Of a stretch of DNA of 6,013 nucleotides, positions 1 to 4,655 are shown one piece after another. Numbering within the stretch: position 1 is the stretch's first letter; the number at the start of each line of letters is the position of its first letter. Below the pieces are notes generated by a model. It saw only the letters and a list, made by a program, of their open reading frames with translations. It made no database searches and was not told the origin of the DNA. This DNA is from an uncultured Collinsella sp. (GTDB lineage: Bacteria > Actinomycetota > Coriobacteriia > Coriobacteriales > Coriobacteriaceae). Both the position numbers and the translations under genes were made by a program. The stretch spans positions 1 through 6,013 of the forward strand of contig CABRZY010000112.1 in NCBI GenBank assembly GCA_902475475.1, written 5' to 3'.

Positions 1-47
1 TCACGAGCGGGGGCTCCTATCTTTTCAGTGCCCTCGGATTGGGTCAT
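1..47 (-). CDS. Possible N-terminal fragment of a gene running off the left edge
   Basis: An ATG on the minus strand at 47-45 opens a frame that stays open for 15 codons to the window edge, beginning MTQSEGTEKIGAPAR. It lies about 50 bases downstream of the HAD phosphatase stop codon on the same strand, so it could be the next gene of a short operon. No convincing Shine-Dalgarno sequence precedes this ATG. An in-frame TTG six codons upstream (65-63) is an alternative start, also without a clear ribosome binding site. The fragment is too short to assign to a family. It could equally be non-coding. Confidence 0.3.
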   Translation of the reverse strand, partial: MTQSEGTEKIGAPAR

Positions 48-100
48 AGTGTCTGTCGTTGCCAAAACATCGGCGTTATCTTTGTTTGTTGTTCTATTGG

Positions 101-859
101 CTATGACAGTTCGTTGGCTACTTGGTGTTCGTAGAAGGCTTCTACTACGGCGTTGAAGTCGTGGGCGAAGTCTTCCATGGTTCCGCGCCAGGTGGCTCGG
201 CTGGGCTTGCCCTGGCCTACGTAGGCAGTCTGAATGCCGCAGGCGGGGCTAGGGAAGTCGCGTTTGGGATCGTTGCCCACCATAAGGACCTCGTGCGGCT
301 CGAGCCCCATCACCTGAAGCTGCTCTAGATAGTAGGTGGCATCGGGCTTGCAGCGGGTGGTGTTACCCATGTGCGTGACGAGCTCAAAGGGGGCGTCGGC
401 CAGGTCGCCCCAACCCATGCGGCACTCGATGGCCCCCTGCGGAAAGCTGGGGTTGGTAAAGAGCGCGCAACGCAGCCCTGCGTCCTGTACGGCCTGGAGC
501 GCGGCGTGTGCGCCCGGCATGGCGTGGGCGTTAATGACATCGTCGTTCTTGTACGGCAGGACTTCACGATCGTAGTAGGTAAACGCCTCGTAGATGAGTG
601 GGTCCGAGAGGCAAATGCCGCACCGGCGCTCAACCTCTTCTTGGTAGAACTCAAGATTGGTGCGGTTGTCCGTGCCGCTGCGGCGGTTGGCGTTGAGGTC
701 GACTAAGATGGTGCCGAGGCGTGCCATCGTGCCACCGCGGCTGCGTCGCCCGATGTCCGCGAGCATCGACGAGACATCCTTAAAATAGCGAAGGATGAAT
801 GCGTTGAGGTTGATGCTAAGAAGCGTCTCGTCCATATCGAAAACGACTGCTTTGAGCAC
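101..859 (-). CDS. HAD-superfamily hydrolase (probable small-molecule phosphatase)
   Basis: This is a complete 252-residue haloacid dehalogenase-superfamily hydrolase, probably a cytosolic phosphatase acting on a small phosphorylated metabolite; the substrate cannot be read from sequence. All four HAD motifs are visible. Motif I is DMDETL, with nucleophile Asp8 and acid/base Asp10. Motif II is LFTNP with Thr135. Motif III is CKPD with Lys171. Motif IV is GNDPKRD with Asp197 and Asp201 for Mg2+. Residues 15-110, between motifs I and II, form a helical cap of the C1 type. The start is GTG at 859, with an AAAGGTG ribosome binding site about five bases upstream; the protein begins MLKAVVFDMD, so motif I sits where the family usually has it. 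The gene is transcribed away from rpsA across a 316-base gap. A TTGACG on the minus strand (947-942) resembles a -35 box, but no good -10 follows. No signal peptide or membrane segment is seen. The family assignment is firm and the substrate is unknown. Confidence 0.9.
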   Translation of the reverse strand: MLKAVVFDMDETLLSINLNAFILRYFKDVSSMLADIGRRSRGGTMARLGTILVDLNANRRSGTDNRTNLEFYQEEVERRCGICLSDPLIYEAFTYYDREVLPYKNDDVINAHAMPGAHAALQAVQDAGLRCALFTNPSFPQGAIECRMGWGDLADAPFELVTHMGNTTRCKPDATYYLEQLQVMGLEPHEVLMVGNDPKRDFPSPACGIQTAYVGQGKPSRATWRGTMEDFAHDFNAVVEAFYEHQVANELS

Positions 860-1144
860 GCGGGCACCTTTCTCGATAAATCGTTCTAGAATCGTTGGCT
901 CCGGATACTTTACCTCAAAGGCGTATGGGCAAACTGCTTATCGTCAAGTTGTGGAGACAGCTGTCCATAAGATTACGAAAAAGTCTCCACACGAGTAAAA
1001 AAACGCAGTTCACGCTTGAAATCGAACCCATTTCCCCGTAACCTATACGAACGTGATTGCATAAGCGTCACATTAGTATCTGTCGGCTCCCGAGTGTTCC
1101 TAAACGTTGTGTGCTTGTCGCACCCTTCTGTAGGTCCTAGCAAT
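860..1144. other. Divergent intergenic region between the HAD gene and rpsA
   Basis: These bases, together with the rpsA leader hairpin beyond them, separate two divergently transcribed genes and must hold the promoters of both. I could not pick a confident sigma-70 promoter on either strand. On the plus strand TTGAAA (1016-1021) and TATACG (1044-1049) are 22 bases apart, which is too far. Visible structure includes the inverted repeat at 950-991 (separate entry), A-runs around 978-982 and 997-1003, and a small GTGC/GCAC hairpin at 1111-1123 that would lie in the rpsA leader. No gene or tRNA is seen. Confidence 0.55.
950..991. repeat. 9-bp inverted repeat with nested palindrome
   Basis: TGTGGAGAC (950-958) and GTCTCCACA (983-991) are perfect inverted copies separated by 24 bases. 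The left arm overlaps a second, 10-bp perfect palindrome GACAGCTGTC (956-965), so the two structures exclude each other. No T-run follows on the plus strand. On the minus strand a T-run lies downstream of neither arm in the way a terminator needs. It lies about 90 bases upstream of the HAD start and about 190 upstream of rpsA, so an operator or protein binding site between divergent promoters is a reasonable guess. No known regulator motif is recognised. Confidence 0.5.
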
Positions 1145-1146
1145 CG

Positions 1147-1171
1147 GGGCCCCGTAGTTCGAAAGGGGTCC
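1147..1171 (+). promoter_or_regulatory. GC-rich hairpin masking the rpsA ribosome binding site
   Basis: GGGCCCC (1147-1153) can pair along its full length with GGGGTCC (1165-1171), giving six Watson-Crick pairs and one G-U around an 11-base loop (1154-1164). The right arm contains the G-run of the rpsA Shine-Dalgarno AAAGGGG (1162-1168), and the helix ends only four bases before the TTG start at 1176. Folding would hide the ribosome binding site. The left arm is also part of a self-complementary CGGGGCCCCG (1145-1154), which could support a competing dimer or pairing. Feedback control of S1 synthesis through the 5' leader is known in Escherichia coli; its operation here is inference. Confidence 0.5.
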
Positions 1172-1175
1172 ACCT

Positions 1176-2342
1176 TTGAGTGAGATTCAGAACTCGTCCA
1201 TTTTCTCTCTTGACGATGTCAACGAGGAGGAGATGAACAACCTCATCGACGGTACGATTACCGACTTTGATGAGGGCGATCTCGTTAACGGCACTGTCGT
1301 TAAGATCGAGCATGACGAGGTGCTCGTTGACATCGGATTCAAGTCCGAGGGCGTTATCCCGGTCCGCGAGCTGTCCATCCGCAAGGACGCTAACCCTGCA
1401 GACATCGTTGCACTCGGTGATCCCATCGAGGCTCTGGTTCTTCAGAAGGAGGACAAGGACGGTCGTCTGGTCCTGTCCAAGAAGCGTGCCGAGTACGAGC
1501 GTGCTTGGAACCGCATCGAGGAGAAGTTCAACTCCGGCGAGAACGTCGAGGGCGAGGTTATCGAGGTTGTCAAGGGCGGCCTGATCCTCGACATCGGCCT
1601 GCGTGGCTTCCTGCCTGCTTCCCTCGTCGACCTCCGTCGTGTCAAGGACCTCACCTCCTACATGGGCACCCGCATCGAGGCCCGCGTCATCGAGATGGAT
1701 CGCAACCGCAACAACGTCGTCCTCTCCCGTCGCGTCGTGCTCGAGGAGTCCCGTAAGGCCGAGCGCTCCGAGATCCTGTCCAAGCTCAAGTCTGGCATGC
1801 GTCTCCAGGGCACCGTTTCCTCCATCGTCGACTTCGGCGCCTTCGTCGACCTCGGCGGTATCGACGGCCTCATCCACATCTCCGAGCTCTCCTGGAACCA
1901 CGTCAACCATCCTTCCGAGGTTGTCAAGGTCGGCCAGGAGGTCGAGGTCGAGGTTCTCGACGTCGATCTCAACCGCGAGCGCATCTCCCTGGGTCTCAAG
2001 CAGACCACCGAGGATCCGTGGCGCGCACTGGTCAAGAAGTACCCCGTCGGCGCTATCGTCGAGGGCACTGTGACCAAGCTTGTCCCGTTCGGCGCTTTCG
2101 TCGACCTGGGCGAGGGCATCGAGGGCCTGGTGCACATCTCCGAGATGGCCAACAAGCACGTCGACCAGCCTTCTCAGGTCACCCACGTGGGCGACAAGGT
2201 TCAGGTCAAGGTCATGGAGATCGACCTCGACCGTCGTCGTATCTCCCTGTCCATGAAGTCTGCTGCTGAGACTCTGGGCGTCGAGATCGAGGTTACCCCG
2301 CTGCCTTCCGAGAAGAAGGACGAGGAGACCGACGCCGAGTAA
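1176..2342 (+). CDS. rpsA: 30S ribosomal protein S1
   Basis: Ribosomal protein S1 binds single-stranded regions of mRNA and helps load them on the 30S subunit. The 388-residue product has four S1 (OB-fold) RNA-binding repeats at roughly residues 33-102, 120-187, 206-275 and 291-361. The last two match the consensus best, with DFGAFVDLGGIDGLIHISEL and PFGAFVDLGEGIEGLVHISE. Escherichia coli S1 has six repeats; four is usual in Gram-positive lineages. The N-terminus (about residues 1-30) and the C-terminal tail (EKKDEETDAE) are acidic. The start is TTG at 1176, seven bases after AAAGGGG; no ATG is near, and the first S1 repeat follows normally. Codon choice is strongly biased (GTC, ATC, CTC, CGT, AAG), as expected for a very highly expressed gene, and much more so than in the HAD or YigZ genes. 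It appears monocistronic, with an intrinsic terminator 27 bases past the stop. Identification is secure. Confidence 0.96.
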   Translation: MSEIQNSSIFSLDDVNEEEMNNLIDGTITDFDEGDLVNGTVVKIEHDEVLVDIGFKSEGVIPVRELSIRKDANPADIVALGDPIEALVLQKEDKDGRLVLSKKRAEYERAWNRIEEKFNSGENVEGEVIEVVKGGLILDIGLRGFLPASLVDLRRVKDLTSYMGTRIEARVIEMDRNRNNVVLSRRVVLEESRKAERSEILSKLKSGMRLQGTVSSIVDFGAFVDLGGIDGLIHISELSWNHVNHPSEVVKVGQEVEVEVLDVDLNRERISLGLKQTTEDPWRALVKKYPVGAIVEGTVTKLVPFGAFVDLGEGIEGLVHISEMANKHVDQPSQVTHVGDKVQVKVMEIDLDRRRISLSMKSAAETLGVEIEVTPLPSEKKDEETDAE

Positions 2343-2366
2343 ATCGGTTAGACGATCACTTGTTTT

Positions 2367-2400
2367 AAGGGACCCGTCCGCAATGGACGGGTCCCTTTTT
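2367..2400 (+). terminator. Intrinsic terminator of rpsA
   Basis: GGGACCCGTCC (2369-2379) pairs perfectly with GGACGGGTCCC (2385-2395) around a GCAAT loop. Two more A-T pairs at the base (AA 2367-2368 with TT 2396-2397) make 13 bp, and the T-run is 2396-2400. This is a classic Rho-independent terminator, starting 24 bases after the rpsA stop codon. Confidence 0.95.
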
Positions 2401-2665
2401 GCATTTGTTGCTGAGGTACGCGATGCTGCCTGTGCGCAATGCTGTCCTGGCTGTTCGCAGACTATTGGGTTGTCGGTGCATGAAAAATGCCGACATCCCG
2501 CCTCGGGGAGGAGGCGGGAACGCACTGAGTAGACGGAGGGGTGCGGAGCGCGGTCGCGTCTCGACTGACGACGTTGCCCATCGACGATACTATTGTACTG
2601 CATAGCGTGGTTCTTGGTTTATCGTGTCGAACGCTTGTGTTGTGCCATTGCCTGCGGCAACGGTG
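2401..2665. other. Intergenic stretch without a recognisable gene
   Basis: Between the rpsA terminator and the rnpB promoter I see no supported coding region. Short open frames such as the one from ATG 2480 have no ribosome binding site, run through the hairpins and show no family signature. The notable content is a pair of adjacent hairpins at 2471-2519. The remainder (about 2520-2645) shows no clear promoter, tRNA or riboswitch. Confidence 0.5.
2471..2519. repeat. Two adjacent hairpins in tandem
   Basis: The first hairpin pairs TGTCG (2471-2475) plus GCAT (2478-2481) with ATGC (2487-2490) plus CGACA (2491-2495); it has a GT bulge and a GAAAA loop. The second starts at the next base, with TCCCGCCTC (2496-2504) pairing perfectly with GAGGCGGGA (2511-2519) around GGGGAG. 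There is no T-run after either stem on the plus strand. Read on the minus strand, a TTTTT lies inside the loop region of the first hairpin, 13 bases beyond the second stem. Together they could be a structured RNA segment, an intergenic palindromic repeat or a weak minus-strand terminator. I do not recognise a family. Confidence 0.5.
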
Positions 2666-2674
2666 TGCTACACT
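2666..2674 (+). promoter_or_regulatory. Extended -10 promoter of rnpB
   Basis: TGCTACACT (2666-2674) is an extended -10 element: TG, one base, then TACACT, matching TATAAT at four of six positions. A weak -35, TTGCCT (2648-2653), is 15 bases upstream and is part of a small hairpin, TTGCC/GGCAA (2648-2660). Transcription would start seven or eight bases after the -10, at about 2681-2682. That is exactly where the rnpB P1 helix begins, which independently supports the call. Confidence 0.65.
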
Positions 2675-2681
2675 CTTGCAC

Positions 2682-3045
2682 TGCTGAGTGGGCCAGACGG
2701 TCGCGCGATGTGCTGCTTGCGGCACGCGTGAGGAAAGTCCGGGCTCCAGAGGGCGGGATGCCGGCTAACGGCCGGGCGGAGTGATCCGACGGAAAGCGCC
2801 GCAGAAAAGAAGACTCCCACCTGCGCCGCAAGGCGTAAAGGGAAAAGCTGAAACGGTGGTGTAAGAGACCACCAGCGCCGTGGCGACACGGCGGCTTGGC
2901 AAGCCCCATCCGGAGCAAGCGCGAATAGGAACGCTATGGGCCGGCCCGGTCCGCGTTCGGGTAGCGTGCGTGGAGCTGCACGGTAACGTGCAGACAAGAT
3001 AAATGACCGTTCACGACAGAACCCGGCTTACAGGCCCACTCAGCA
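2682..3045 (+). ncRNA. rnpB: RNase P RNA, class A
   Basis: This is the catalytic RNA of ribonuclease P, which removes the 5' leader from precursor tRNAs together with the RnpA protein. The universally conserved blocks are all present in order: GAGGAAAGTCCGGGCTCC (2730-2747), the GTAAGAGACCACCAG block (2861-2875), a CCGGAGCAAGCGCGAATAGG-like segment (2910-2929), GGGTAG (2959-2964), and ACAGAACCCGGCTTAC (3016-3031). Segment order and content parallel the Escherichia coli class A RNA. The ends are set by helix P1: TGCTGAGTGGGCC (2682-2694) pairs perfectly with GGCCCACTCAGCA (3033-3045), 13 bp. The length, 364 bases, is normal. GAACGC/GCGTTC (2930-2935 and 2953-2958) forms P15, and GGT at 2948-2950 in its internal loop fits the GGU that pairs with the tRNA 3' CCA end. 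An extended -10 promoter lies directly upstream. No T-run terminator directly follows; the long palindrome starts 16 bases past P1. Confidence 0.97.
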
Positions 3046-3272
3046 ACTATGTTGACGCTGCGAACCCGTCAGCGCGGCAATCTGCCTTTCAAGCCTTCGG
3101 GCATGACCATAAGGTCAATGCCCTCGTCTTTCAAGGCACCTTGCTCGCGCTGACGGGTTCTCGCTGTTGGCGACGGCATCATTGGCGTTTCCGTTCTTGT
3201 TGGCGAGGGCAACGGTGCTGTCTCTGCCGTATTATTGAGGCTGTTTGTTGCTTTGCTTGTTGTTGAGGGGCT
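3046..3272. other. Spacer between rnpB and the YigZ-family gene
   Basis: The left half is occupied by the long palindrome at 3062-3160. The right half holds a near-perfect direct repeat: TGTTGGCGACGGCA (3165-3178) and TGTTGGCGAGGGCA (3198-3211), 13 of 14 identical with starts 33 bases apart. It also contains a TATTAT (3230-3235) that matches the -10 consensus at five of six positions but has no good -35. The TATTAT could be the -10 of the downstream gene, giving a leader of about 30 bases. No coding region is seen here. Confidence 0.5.
3062..3160. repeat. 99-base imperfect palindrome with 15-bp perfect terminal arms (MITE-like or RNA hairpin)
   Basis: GAACCCGTCAGCGCG (3062-3076) and CGCGCTGACGGGTTC (3146-3160) are perfect inverted copies. 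Inside them pairing continues: CAA (3078-3080) with TTG (3141-3143), GCCTT (3084-3088) with AAGGC (3133-3137), GGGCAT (3099-3104) with ATGCCC (3118-3123), and GACC (3105-3108) with GGTC (3113-3116). This closes on an ATAA loop, for about 33 bp in total. An 8-base direct repeat CTTTCAAG (3086-3093, 3128-3135) lies within. The 5-mer CGCTG flanks it at 3056-3060 and 3162-3166, one base away from each arm, and could be a target duplication. It begins 16 bases after the rnpB P1 helix and has no T-run. It may be a small non-autonomous mobile element or intergenic palindromic repeat, or a 3' structure of the rnpB transcript. No family recognised. Confidence 0.6.
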
Positions 3273-3911
3273 TTGTTGGACAGCTATTTTACTCTGCAAT
3301 CGAATATTGAGGCTTCGGGCGAGTTTGTGGACCGCAAGAGCCGGTTTATTGCCCAGCTGGTCCATATTGAGTCCGAGGATGAGGCGAATGCCTTTATCGA
3401 GATGGTTCGCAAGCGTCATTACGACGCTCGACACAATGTTCCCGCGTGGATTTTGGTAGATGGACGCGAGCGCCAGAGCGATGATGGTGAGCCGAGCCGT
3501 ACGAGTGGTATGCCGACGCTCGAGGTGCTGCGTGGCGCGGGGCTCAAAAATGTTTGCTGCGTAGTGACGCGCTATTTCGGCGGTACGCTGTTGGGGCCCG
3601 GTGGTTTGGTGCGCGCCTATACCGCGGCGACGCAGGCGGCGGTGACCGCGGCTCAGGAGGCAGGGCAGATCGTCGAGATGACGAGCGTCGTGCCTGTTGA
3701 CGTGCATGTGGCCTATCCGCAGTATGAGCAGGTGCTTCGTTTGGCGCAGGATTCGGGTGCAAAGGTTTCGGATACCGATTACGCGGATGCCGTGACACTT
3801 CACTTGGTGTTTAAGGTGGGGGAGCAGGAGTCATTTTGCGCCAAGATGCGCGAGCTTATGGCGGGGCGCGAGGAGATCGAGGTCGGCGCTCCCGAATTTG
3901 CCGAGTTCTAA
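3273..3911 (+). CDS. yigZ: YigZ/IMPACT family protein (UPF0029)
   Basis: This is a cytosolic protein of the YigZ/IMPACT family. Bacterial function is not settled, while the eukaryotic relative IMPACT/Yih1 regulates the eIF2-alpha kinase GCN2. The N-terminal UPF0029 domain (residues about 16-126) shows SRFIA (23-27), ARHNVPAWIL (52-61), the signature DDGEPSRTSGMP (70-81) and RYFGGTLLGPGGLVRAY (100-116). A DUF1949-type ferredoxin-like domain follows (about 142-198). Length, 211-212 residues, is typical. The signature usually reads DDGEPSGTAG; here Arg and Ser replace the Gly and Ala. There are two adjacent TTG codons, 3273 and 3276. An in-frame TGA at 3264-3266 overlaps the GAGGGG ribosome binding site (3265-3270) and rules out anything earlier. 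Spacing favours 3276 (five bases) over 3273 (two), so the protein probably begins MDSYFTLQS. It is transcribed alone and ends in a strong terminator. Confidence 0.92.
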   Translation: MLDSYFTLQSNIEASGEFVDRKSRFIAQLVHIESEDEANAFIEMVRKRHYDARHNVPAWILVDGRERQSDDGEPSRTSGMPTLEVLRGAGLKNVCCVVTRYFGGTLLGPGGLVRAYTAATQAAVTAAQEAGQIVEMTSVVPVDVHVAYPQYEQVLRLAQDSGAKVSDTDYADAVTLHLVFKVGEQESFCAKMRELMAGREEIEVGAPEFAEF

Positions 3912-3914
3912 CGG

Positions 3915-3965
3915 CGACGGCCGGCGTGCTTTTGGATGGACCCCAAGCGCGCCGGCCGTCGTTTT
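3915..3965 (+). terminator. Intrinsic terminator of the YigZ-family gene
   Basis: CGACGGCCGGCG (3915-3926) pairs perfectly with CGCCGGCCGTCG (3950-3961). The stem continues through a T-G wobble and GCTT/AAGC (3928-3931 with 3945-3948). TTTT (3962-3965) follows directly on the plus strand. It sits between convergent genes, four bases after the plus-strand stop and 17 bases beyond the stop of the minus-strand C_GCAxxG gene. On the minus strand the sequence after the stem has only two Ts, so any termination in that direction should be weaker. Confidence 0.88.
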
Positions 3966-3978
3966 CTGTTGCTGCCGT

Positions 3979-4425
3979 TTACTCGGCGAGTTGCTTTAGC
4001 ATATCGCAGGCAATCTCGACGGCATCGTCGATGCAGCCGGGGCAGCTGCGGAGCGGACCCTTATCCGATCCGATGCCCTTGAGCGTGCCGCAGACGGTCG
4101 TCGTGTTCTTCTCGCCAAAACGCTTGGCGATTTCGCGCGACAGCTTGTAGGACTGGCCCTTGGTCTTGGGATTTTCCATGCCGTCGCTCATCACGAAGCC
4201 CATGATGGCCACGGCGCCCGAGATGGCGCCGCAGGTTTCGGTCATGCCGCCCATGCCGGCACCAAAGCCCTCGGTGAGGGTAAAGGCGACCTGGGGGTCG
4301 AGTCCGACGGCGGGCGCTAGCGTGCAGGCGACGGCCTGGGCGCAGTTAAAGCCGCGGGCGTGGTATTCGGCAGCTTGAGCCTGACAGGCGGTGATGTCGA
4401 GCTGGGCCGTATCGATTTGCTTCAT
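3979..4425 (-). CDS. C_GCAxxG_C_C family cysteine-rich protein (putative redox protein)
   Basis: This is a small cytosolic protein (148 residues) of the C_GCAxxG_C_C family, often described as putative redox-active or metal/cluster-binding; its reaction is not established. The family's conserved cysteines are visible: GFNCAQAV (Cys28), TCGAISGA (Cys65, the C-GA-x-x-G motif in a glycine-rich stretch GFGAGMGGMTETCG), VCG (Cys112) and SCPGC (Cys128, Cys131). Cys14, Cys34 and Cys140 are additional. The start is the ATG at 4425, preceded by AAGGAG (4436-4431) at good spacing, giving MKQIDTAQLD. A longer in-frame extension to 4623 is open but has no family similarity and runs across an inverted repeat, so I reject it. 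The gene converges on the YigZ gene and diverges from metY across 230 bases. A hairpin lies just upstream of its ribosome binding site. There is no signal peptide. The family call is solid and the function unknown. Confidence 0.88.
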   Translation of the reverse strand: MKQIDTAQLDITACQAQAAEYHARGFNCAQAVACTLAPAVGLDPQVAFTLTEGFGAGMGGMTETCGAISGAVAIMGFVMSDGMENPKTKGQSYKLSREIAKRFGEKNTTTVCGTLKGIGSDKGPLRSCPGCIDDAVEIACDMLKQLAE

Positions 4426-4439
4426 CGTTGTCTCCTTGG

Positions 4440-4469
4440 TCACGGTGTACCCGCCTATGGTACCCGTGA
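4440..4469. promoter_or_regulatory. Inverted repeat just upstream of the C_GCAxxG gene's ribosome binding site
   Basis: TCACGG (4440-4445) plus GTACC (4447-4451) pair with GGTAC (4459-4463) plus CCGTGA (4464-4469): 11 bp with a single bulged base (T4446) and a 7-base loop. Read on the minus strand it lies in the probable leader of the C_GCAxxG gene, four bases before AAGGAG. It could be an operator, as a near-symmetric dyad, or an mRNA hairpin that affects ribosome access. There is no T-run, so it is not a terminator. The regulator is unknown. Confidence 0.55.
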
Positions 4470-4490
4470 CGGTGCATGTAATCATCGAGA

Positions 4491-4508
4491 GCTTCATGGA
4501 TGCTTCAT
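4491..4508. repeat. GCTTCAT direct repeat with 11-bp period
   Basis: GCTTCAT occurs at 4491-4497 and again at 4502-4508, one helical turn apart, in the divergent region between the C_GCAxxG gene and metY. Face-matched direct repeats of this kind are typical of some activator or repressor sites. Two copies of seven bases are weak evidence on their own. Confidence 0.35.
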
Positions 4509-4522
4509 TTTTATCTATCGAG

Positions 4523-4564
4523 CAAATGCCTAAGGCTGAGACGAATGCCCCTGATTCATTTGTC
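4523..4564. repeat. Overlapping inverted repeats in the divergent control region
   Basis: CAAATG (4523-4528) is an inverted copy of CATTTG (4557-4562). GACGAATG (4540-4547) pairs with CATTTGTC (4557-4564) with one G-T mismatch. GCCT-A-AGGC (4528-4536) is a small dyad. The three share sequence and lie about 25 to 65 bases upstream of the likely metY -35 box. They are candidates for regulator binding, perhaps by a sulfur or methionine regulator, but I recognise no specific motif and no SAM riboswitch is visible. Confidence 0.35.
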
Positions 4565-4587
4565 CCATAACCTACCTCGGGGATGGG

Positions 4588-4616
4588 TTGAGAGGGGTGC
4601 AGGGTAGCGGTATCGT
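4588..4616 (+). promoter_or_regulatory. Candidate sigma-70-type promoter of metY
   Basis: TTGAGA (4588-4593, five of six matches to TTGACA) and TATCGT (4611-4616, four of six to TATAAT) are separated by an optimal 17 bases. Transcription would begin at about 4623, leaving a leader of roughly 33 bases before the metY ATG, too short for a SAM riboswitch or T-box. An imperfect dyad AACCTA/TGGGTT (4569-4574 with 4584-4589) overlaps the -35. Confidence 0.55.
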
Positions 4617-4655
4617 GAACCAAATAAAACTAAAACCCAGGCAAGGGAGCAAGAT

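Noticed and set aside
1137..2603. 488-codon open frame on the minus strand, fully antisense to rpsA
   Set aside because: It arises from the strong codon bias of rpsA, which leaves few stop codons in the reverse complement. The translation is low-complexity, rich in Leu, Asp and Val, lacks a family signature, and reads through the rpsA terminator and start region.
2480..2605. Small plus-strand open frame from ATG 2480
   Set aside because: No ribosome binding site; it reads through the tandem hairpins and gives an Arg/Gly-rich product with no similarity I recognise.
2682..3045. Short open frames across the rnpB region on both strands
   Set aside because: The sequence is a structured RNA with all conserved RNase P blocks and a perfect P1 helix; the open frames are incidental.
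3062..3160. The long palindrome as a standard Rho-independent terminator of rnpB
   Set aside because: There is no T-run after the right arm and the hairpin is far longer and more interrupted than usual terminators, so I list it as a repeat or structural element. A role in ending transcription is not excluded.
3069..3803. 244-codon open frame on the minus strand across the YigZ gene and the palindrome
   Set aside because: It overlaps a well-supported YigZ-family gene. Its 3' part is translated from the palindrome and spacer, and its composition is not protein-like.
4426..4623. 66-residue N-terminal extension of the C_GCAxxG protein
   Set aside because: The extension has no family similarity and spans several repeats, whereas ATG 4425 has a well-placed AAGGAG and gives the normal family length.
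4575..4655. SAM riboswitch or T-box leader for metY
   Set aside because: The predicted leader is only about 33 bases, and no SAM-I core, T-box sequence or antiterminator/terminator pair is visible.
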